A stretch of DNA of 10,337 bases from an uncultured Sphingobacteriales bacterium (GTDB taxonomy: Bacteria; Bacteroidota; Bacteroidia; Chitinophagales; Chitinophagaceae). Each line of letters starts with the position of its first letter. Position 1 is the first letter of the stretch. This document shows, in pieces, positions 7,061 through 10,337 of this stretch. The stretch covers positions 1-10,337 of the forward strand of contig CALKHN010000046.1 in assembly GCA_937991535.1 (NCBI GenBank), written 5' to 3'. The notes under the pieces are model-generated. The model saw only the letters and a program-made list of their open reading frames with translations, had not been told where the DNA came from and did no database searches. A program made the position numbers and the translations under genes.

Positions 7061-7711
7061 TTACTCGTTTTTAATGCCCTGTAATACACGGCTGGTTTGT
7101 ACATCTGTTTTTTCTTTGATTCTGGATGCAGCAAGCGATTTTGCATCGTTGGAAAAACTTTGCGAGAAAGTGTATTTGTCCTGCATGTCCAGATACAACT
7201 TATCAATTCTTGCAATGCGCTCATCGTCCTTCATTTCTAACTTGCCATCCGTTGTAATCGTAATCAGTTCGTCCAGACTTTTATCGCAGTCGTCCAGCAA
7301 CCGACCAAAGACCCTTCTGATGTAGGCCAGCTCATCGTTGCTAAAGGCGTCGCTGCTGTTAAGCCTGCCGTAAGTGCGGTTGTAGTTTTGTACAATTTTT
7401 ACCTGTAAGGCGATTATATCCGCAACCTTTGCATACCGCCTGATTTCCGGGTTCACGGACTTCAAAGAATTTAGGTAATCCGTGTGCAGGTTAAATTCTC
7501 CCCTGGTGAAGCCGCCGATAGTGTTCAACCCATCTTTGGCTATGTTGTAGCCCTTTTTAGCATAGCCGATATACACCTGGAGCGCAGCAATTTGCTGAAG
7601 CAGGTATTTCTTTTGTGTCTTCTTTTGCTGAAACCATTCTGCAAAAGTTTGTGCTTGCAGGTTACTCCCTGCCGACACAACCAGCAATAGAAACAAGAGT
7701 ATCTTTTTCAT
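7061..7711 (-). CDS. TraI-like exported conjugation protein, second of three paralogs
   Basis: I place the start at 7711, giving 216 residues that begin MKKILLFLLLVVSAG, a clean signal peptide ending near LQAQ, with a 10-bp gap after the previous stop. The longer frame starting at 7735 adds MDFLKSER, overlaps the preceding gene by 14 bp and puts charged residues before the signal peptide; it is the alternative. The mature protein is helical. It shares with the third paralog KKGY, GEFNLH versus GNFSLH, a VADI motif, DELAY, LDEL, DDER and DMQDK. That level of similarity indicates the two arose by tandem duplication. It is likely a periplasmic or surface component of the mating apparatus, by analogy with VirB5/TrbJ-type helical proteins. 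The exact role is unknown. Confidence 0.82.
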   Translation of the reverse strand: MKKILLFLLLVVSAGSNLQAQTFAEWFQQKKTQKKYLLQQIAALQVYIGYAKKGYNIAKDGLNTIGGFTRGEFNLHTDYLNSLKSVNPEIRRYAKVADIIALQVKIVQNYNRTYGRLNSSDAFSNDELAYIRRVFGRLLDDCDKSLDELITITTDGKLEMKDDERIARIDKLYLDMQDKYTFSQSFSNDAKSLAASRIKEKTDVQTSRVLQGIKNE

Positions 7712-7721
7712 ACGTTCTGAT

Positions 7722-8396
7722 TTAAGGAAGTCCATATAATTTTTTTACTGCCTGCACTTCGGTTTCGGTTTTAGCACGCTGAAGGCTTAGTAAAGTATTC
7801 TGCCTGTTGAACTGCACCAGATCCGAATAATTGACATCGACCTGGTCGGCTGCGTTGTTAATCAGCTCCAGCCTTTTGGCATCGCTCATTTTCGTCGTAA
7901 AGGATTTTATGATGAGGCTGATCTGGTCAATGTTCTTCAGGCTTTCGTCAAGAATGCCTGAATACACTTTTTCCATGTAAAAAATTTCCTCTACAGTAAA
8001 ATGACTGTCCTGCCGGATCAGCGACCAAGAGCGTTTGTATTCATCTACAAGGCGTAATTGTTTCTTTGTAATATCCCGGATGCGCTGGTAGTAGGATATA
8101 ATGGATTTAACTTTAGCCAGTTCCTCATAGTATTTCCGGTATTGCTCTTTTTGCTTTTCCGTCCAGTCCGAAATCTCATCCAGTTTTAATTTGGATAAAG
8201 TATTCTCTAAGGTTTTCTGAGCGTTTTGCAGCCATATCGTTTTATTCTGCAATCGCTGAATTTGCAGGTCAATTGCCTTGATCACTTTTTTGACGGCAGC
8301 TTTTACTACAACCCAAACCACTGCGTGGCTTTGTTGCGTGGGTGCTACCACCAGTAACATGGTAGCTAACATTGTGATGAACCATATCTTTTTCAT
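7722..8396 (-). CDS. TraI-like exported conjugation protein, first of three paralogs
   Basis: A 224-residue, mostly alpha-helical protein with an N-terminal signal peptide (Lys-Lys then a hydrophobic run, residues 1-25, cleavage probably near SHA), so it acts in the periplasm or at the surface. The middle (about 40-130) is rich in Lys, Gln, Glu and aromatic residues in a coiled-coil-like pattern. Residues about 103-180 align by eye with the two genes that follow: an R-x-x-D-I-T motif, VDEYKRSW, RQDSHF, ESLKN and a late KMSD segment. The end, LQRAKTETEVQAVKKLYGLP, resembles the third paralog's end, LQ/VQRAKE...RKIYGL. This is the slot of TraI (DUF4141) in CTnDOT-type elements, which by helical content and export resembles VirB5/TrbJ pilus-tip proteins; that functional link is inferred. 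It is the most divergent of the three. Confidence 0.82.
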   Translation of the reverse strand: MKKIWFITMLATMLLVVAPTQQSHAVVWVVVKAAVKKVIKAIDLQIQRLQNKTIWLQNAQKTLENTLSKLKLDEISDWTEKQKEQYRKYYEELAKVKSIISYYQRIRDITKKQLRLVDEYKRSWSLIRQDSHFTVEEIFYMEKVYSGILDESLKNIDQISLIIKSFTTKMSDAKRLELINNAADQVDVNYSDLVQFNRQNTLLSLQRAKTETEVQAVKKLYGLP

Positions 8397-8399
8397 GCC

Positions 8400-8789
8400 T
8401 TATAGATTTTTAATAAATAATTCAATCGTTGTCTTTCCCTGCTCCGTCAGTGCTTCGAGGTACAGTGATTTTGAAACTGTCTCGAAAACGCAATACCGAT
8501 CTCCGCCTATTTCAATGAGGTGGCCGTTGGAATGCCATCCATAGGTAGCCAACCATGTTTCTTCAGATTCAGGCGTGTTACTTACATATTCTGTTCGTGT
8601 AACCTGGTAGAAGCTGCCACAGGGCTTTATGGTAAGGGTGGTATCCACTCCAGCAATCTTTTCATTGTGTGGCGGCTGTCTTACATATATGCCTTCCATC
8701 ATCGAGAGTGTAGCATGATGCTGCCTCCCAAAGTGCAGGATAATTTTAATGGCTAAGCGCAGGTCACAGATCAGTTTATTCAGTTTCAT
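8400..8789 (-). CDS. Small hypothetical protein in the traH position
   Basis: A 129-residue protein I do not recognise, lying between traG (11 bp upstream) and the first TraI-like gene (3 bp downstream), so almost certainly translated from the tra message. Residues about 1-20 have an amphipathic or weakly hydrophobic stretch (LRLAIKIILHF) with positive residues, but no convincing signal peptide or lipobox. The remainder looks beta-rich, with alternating hydrophobic and polar residues, Trp-containing strands (ETWLATYGWHS) and the segment IEIGGDRYCVFE. Small beta-rich proteins such as DUF3876 members occupy the equivalent traH slot in related elements, and the strand pattern is reminiscent of them, but this is a positional guess. 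An inner-membrane-associated accessory role in transfer is possible. An alternative start at the MMEGIYV methionines would remove the basic N-terminus. Confidence 0.75.
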   Translation of the reverse strand: MKLNKLICDLRLAIKIILHFGRQHHATLSMMEGIYVRQPPHNEKIAGVDTTLTIKPCGSFYQVTRTEYVSNTPESEETWLATYGWHSNGHLIEIGGDRYCVFETVSKSLYLEALTEQGKTTIELFIKNL

Positions 8790-8800
8790 TGGTTAGGTGT

Positions 8801-10337
8801 TTAGCTTTTATTTCTTATATCATCTGCCATTGCCGCAATGCCTTTGCGGATGTCACCATCAAACTTTGCAGCATATTCCATCAGTTTTACTTTTTCTGTC
8901 TGCTCGGTAGTATAGGCGAGGTATTCCTCCAGGCTAACTTCTGTACGGTACACTTTGCTTAGCATACCTCCGAGGCTGATGAATACTTCTTTGTATTTTT
9001 TAGTAGGGTCGTTGGATTTGTTAACGGACAGTACCAACGCCTTTTCCTTTTCCGTTAGTCCCAACAATTCCTGTATCTGGTCAAACTTGTTCTGATATTT
9101 ACTTTGGTCAAGCAGTATCTTGCAATCGCTGTTGTTAATGATGGCCTGCTTTACCACCGGAGAAGAAATAATATCTTCCACTTCCTGCGTTACCACTATC
9201 GCTTCTCCGAAAAATTTCCTTACGGTTTTGAATAAGTATTTTATGTATTCGGCAAAGCCTTCTTTCATGAGAGCTTTCCAGGCTTCTTCAATCAATATCA
9301 TTTTCCGGATGCCCTTCATCTTCCTCATTTTGTTGATGAAGACTTCCATGATGATGATCGTTACGACGGGAAATAAAATCGGGTGATCCTTGATGTTGTC
9401 CAGCTCGAATACGATAAACCGTTCCTGTAATAAGTTCAGGTTTTCGGTTGCGTTGAGGAGATAATCAAATTCGCCACCTTCATAGTAAGGGCGAAGCACG
9501 TAGAGGAAGTTATTTATATCAAAATCCTTTTCTTTCACCCGGTCGCCTTCCAGCACCTGCGTGTACTCGTCCCTCAGAAAAGCGTAAAAGCTGTTGAAGC
9601 AGGGAAACACTTTGGTATTCTTTTCCAGATAGCTGTAATAACCTCCGATAGCATTGGACAGGGCTACATACTCACTGCGCTTAAATTCCTCATCATCTTT
9701 TTTCCATAATGCCAGGAGCAGGGTTTTAATGCTTTCCTTTTTTTCGGTATCAAGGCTATCGCCTTCGCCTATGTAAAAGGGATTGAAGCGGATGGGATTG
9801 TCTTCACTATAGGTAAAATAGTAGCCATTCACCATATCGCACAGTCCCTTGTAGCTGTGCCCTACGTCCACCAGCACGATATGCGTGCCCTGCTCGTAAT
9901 AGCTGCGTACCATGTGGTTGGTAAAAAAGCTCTTACCGGAACCACTGGGGCCAAGTATGAATTTATTCCTGTTTGTGCAAATGCCCATTTTCATAGGCTC
10001 GTCGCTGATGTCCACATGAACAGGTTTGCCGGTGAGCCTGTCACCCATGCGAATACCTACGGGGCTTACTGAAGAACGATACCCCGTTTCCAGGTTCAGA
10101 AAGCAGGTAGCCTGTTCCGCAAACGTGTCGAAGGTGTCGTTCATGGGAAAGTCTGCGGCGTTACCGGGAATACCCGCCCAGAATATTTGCGGAGCGCCAA
10201 TAGTTTCCTGTTTCGCTACTGCATCCATCTGTGCCAATGCAGAGGACACCATATTCTTCAGGTCCTTCAGTTCTTCCTTGTTATCTGTCCATACCAGTAC
10301 ATTGAAATGCGATTTAACCGGAAGGCGCTGTTGGCTG
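8801..10337 (-). CDS. traG: TraG, VirB4-like conjugation ATPase (5' part missing, runs off the window)
   Basis: This is the C-terminal 511 codons of the ATPase that powers assembly of, and transfer through, the conjugative type IV secretion channel at the inner membrane. The frame stays open from the internal Met at 10252 to the right window edge, so that Met is not the true start; family members are around 800 residues, so roughly 300 N-terminal residues lie outside. A Walker A motif, GPSGSGKS, lies at visible residues 129-136. A Walker B segment, MILIEEAW, lies near 346-353, with EEAW in place of the DEAW common in VirB4 proteins. A later VVTQEVEDI segment fits the sensor region of these RecA-like domains. 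The gene ends with TAA, 11 bp before the next gene, consistent with co-transcription. Identification as CTnDOT-type TraG rests on the motifs and the neighbouring genes. Confidence 0.95.
   Translation of the reverse strand, partial: SQQRLPVKSHFNVLVWTDNKEELKDLKNMVSSALAQMDAVAKQETIGAPQIFWAGIPGNAADFPMNDTFDTFAEQATCFLNLETGYRSSVSPVGIRMGDRLTGKPVHVDISDEPMKMGICTNRNKFILGPSGSGKSFFTNHMVRSYYEQGTHIVLVDVGHSYKGLCDMVNGYYFTYSEDNPIRFNPFYIGEGDSLDTEKKESIKTLLLALWKKDDEEFKRSEYVALSNAIGGYYSYLEKNTKVFPCFNSFYAFLRDEYTQVLEGDRVKEKDFDINNFLYVLRPYYEGGEFDYLLNATENLNLLQERFIVFELDNIKDHPILFPVVTIIIMEVFINKMRKMKGIRKMILIEEAWKALMKEGFAEYIKYLFKTVRKFFGEAIVVTQEVEDIISSPVVKQAIINNSDCKILLDQSKYQNKFDQIQELLGLTEKEKALVLSVNKSNDPTKKYKEVFISLGGMLSKVYRTEVSLEEYLAYTTEQTEKVKLMEYAAKFDGDIRKGIAAMADDIRNKS

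Larger units (their letters stand above)
1..10337 (-). mobile_element. Part of a Bacteroidota conjugative element (CTnDOT-type tra operon)
   Basis: The whole window is occupied by one co-directional minus-strand gene block in the order traG, small ORF, three TraI-like genes, traJ, traK, traL-like, traM, traN, accessory gene, lipoprotein gene. This order matches the CTnDOT family of conjugative transposons, known to encode a type IV secretion mating apparatus. TraG, TraJ, TraK, TraM and TraN are recognisable from their sequences; the other slots are assigned from position. No integrase, relaxase, coupling protein, oriT or attachment site lies inside the window, so an integrated element cannot be told from a plasmid, and neither end of the element is seen. 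Confidence 0.88.

Noticed and set aside
7712..7735. Upstream start for the second TraI-like gene (ATG at 7735)
   Set aside because: It would overlap the previous gene by 14 bp and place eight charged or polar residues before an otherwise canonical signal peptide; the start at 7711 is better. Not excluded.
10250..10252. ATG at 10252 as the start of traG
   Set aside because: The frame continues open for 28 codons to the window edge, and the coding text upstream (ending LKDLKN) reads as normal protein; known TraG proteins are much longer.

Overview
The window is a block of a conjugative-transfer (type IV secretion) operon of the CTnDOT-type tra family found in Bacteroidota, carried by an integrative conjugative element or conjugative plasmid. 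The host is probably a Bacteroidota member. The evidence is the recognisable TraG, TraJ, TraK, TraM and TraN proteins in the family's order, and A/T-rich leaders without Shine-Dalgarno sequences before nearly every gene. The style of the proteins suggests Chitinophagia or Sphingobacteriia rather than gut Bacteroides, but that is an impression from memory. No chromosomal flank, integrase, oriT or relaxase is present to fix the element type.

Every supported gene is on the minus strand, so transcription runs from high to low coordinates. In that order: traG (VirB4-like ATPase, cut by the window end, 8801-10337); a small unrecognised gene in the traH position (8400-8789); three consecutive related exported helical proteins of the TraI/VirB5-like kind (7722-8396, 7061-7711, 6420-7058); traJ (VirB6-like membrane protein, 5198-6409); traK (VirB8-like, 4556-5179); a one-helix membrane protein in the traL position (4062-4544); traM (VirB10-like, 2752-4059); traN (VirB9-like, 1880-2722); a cytoplasmic-looking accessory protein with a DUF3945-like region and a basic tail (656-1813); and the first 189 codons of a lipoprotein gene that runs off the left end (1-568).

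From traG to traN the gaps are 2-29 bp, as expected for one polycistronic message. The two largest gaps come after traN: 66 bp before the accessory gene and 87 bp before the lipoprotein gene. The 87-bp gap holds an 11-bp perfect inverted repeat. No intergenic stretch exceeds 300 bp, and no RNA gene, CRISPR array, insertion sequence or convincing terminator was seen.

Together the genes would make the energising ATPase, inner-membrane channel, periplasm-spanning core and surface/tip components of a mating channel. The less ordinary parts are the three-gene expansion of the TraI-like slot, the undescribed small protein beside traG, the downstream accessory and lipoprotein genes, and a single perfect Shine-Dalgarno sequence in front of traK. 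I do not see a wholly new system here.
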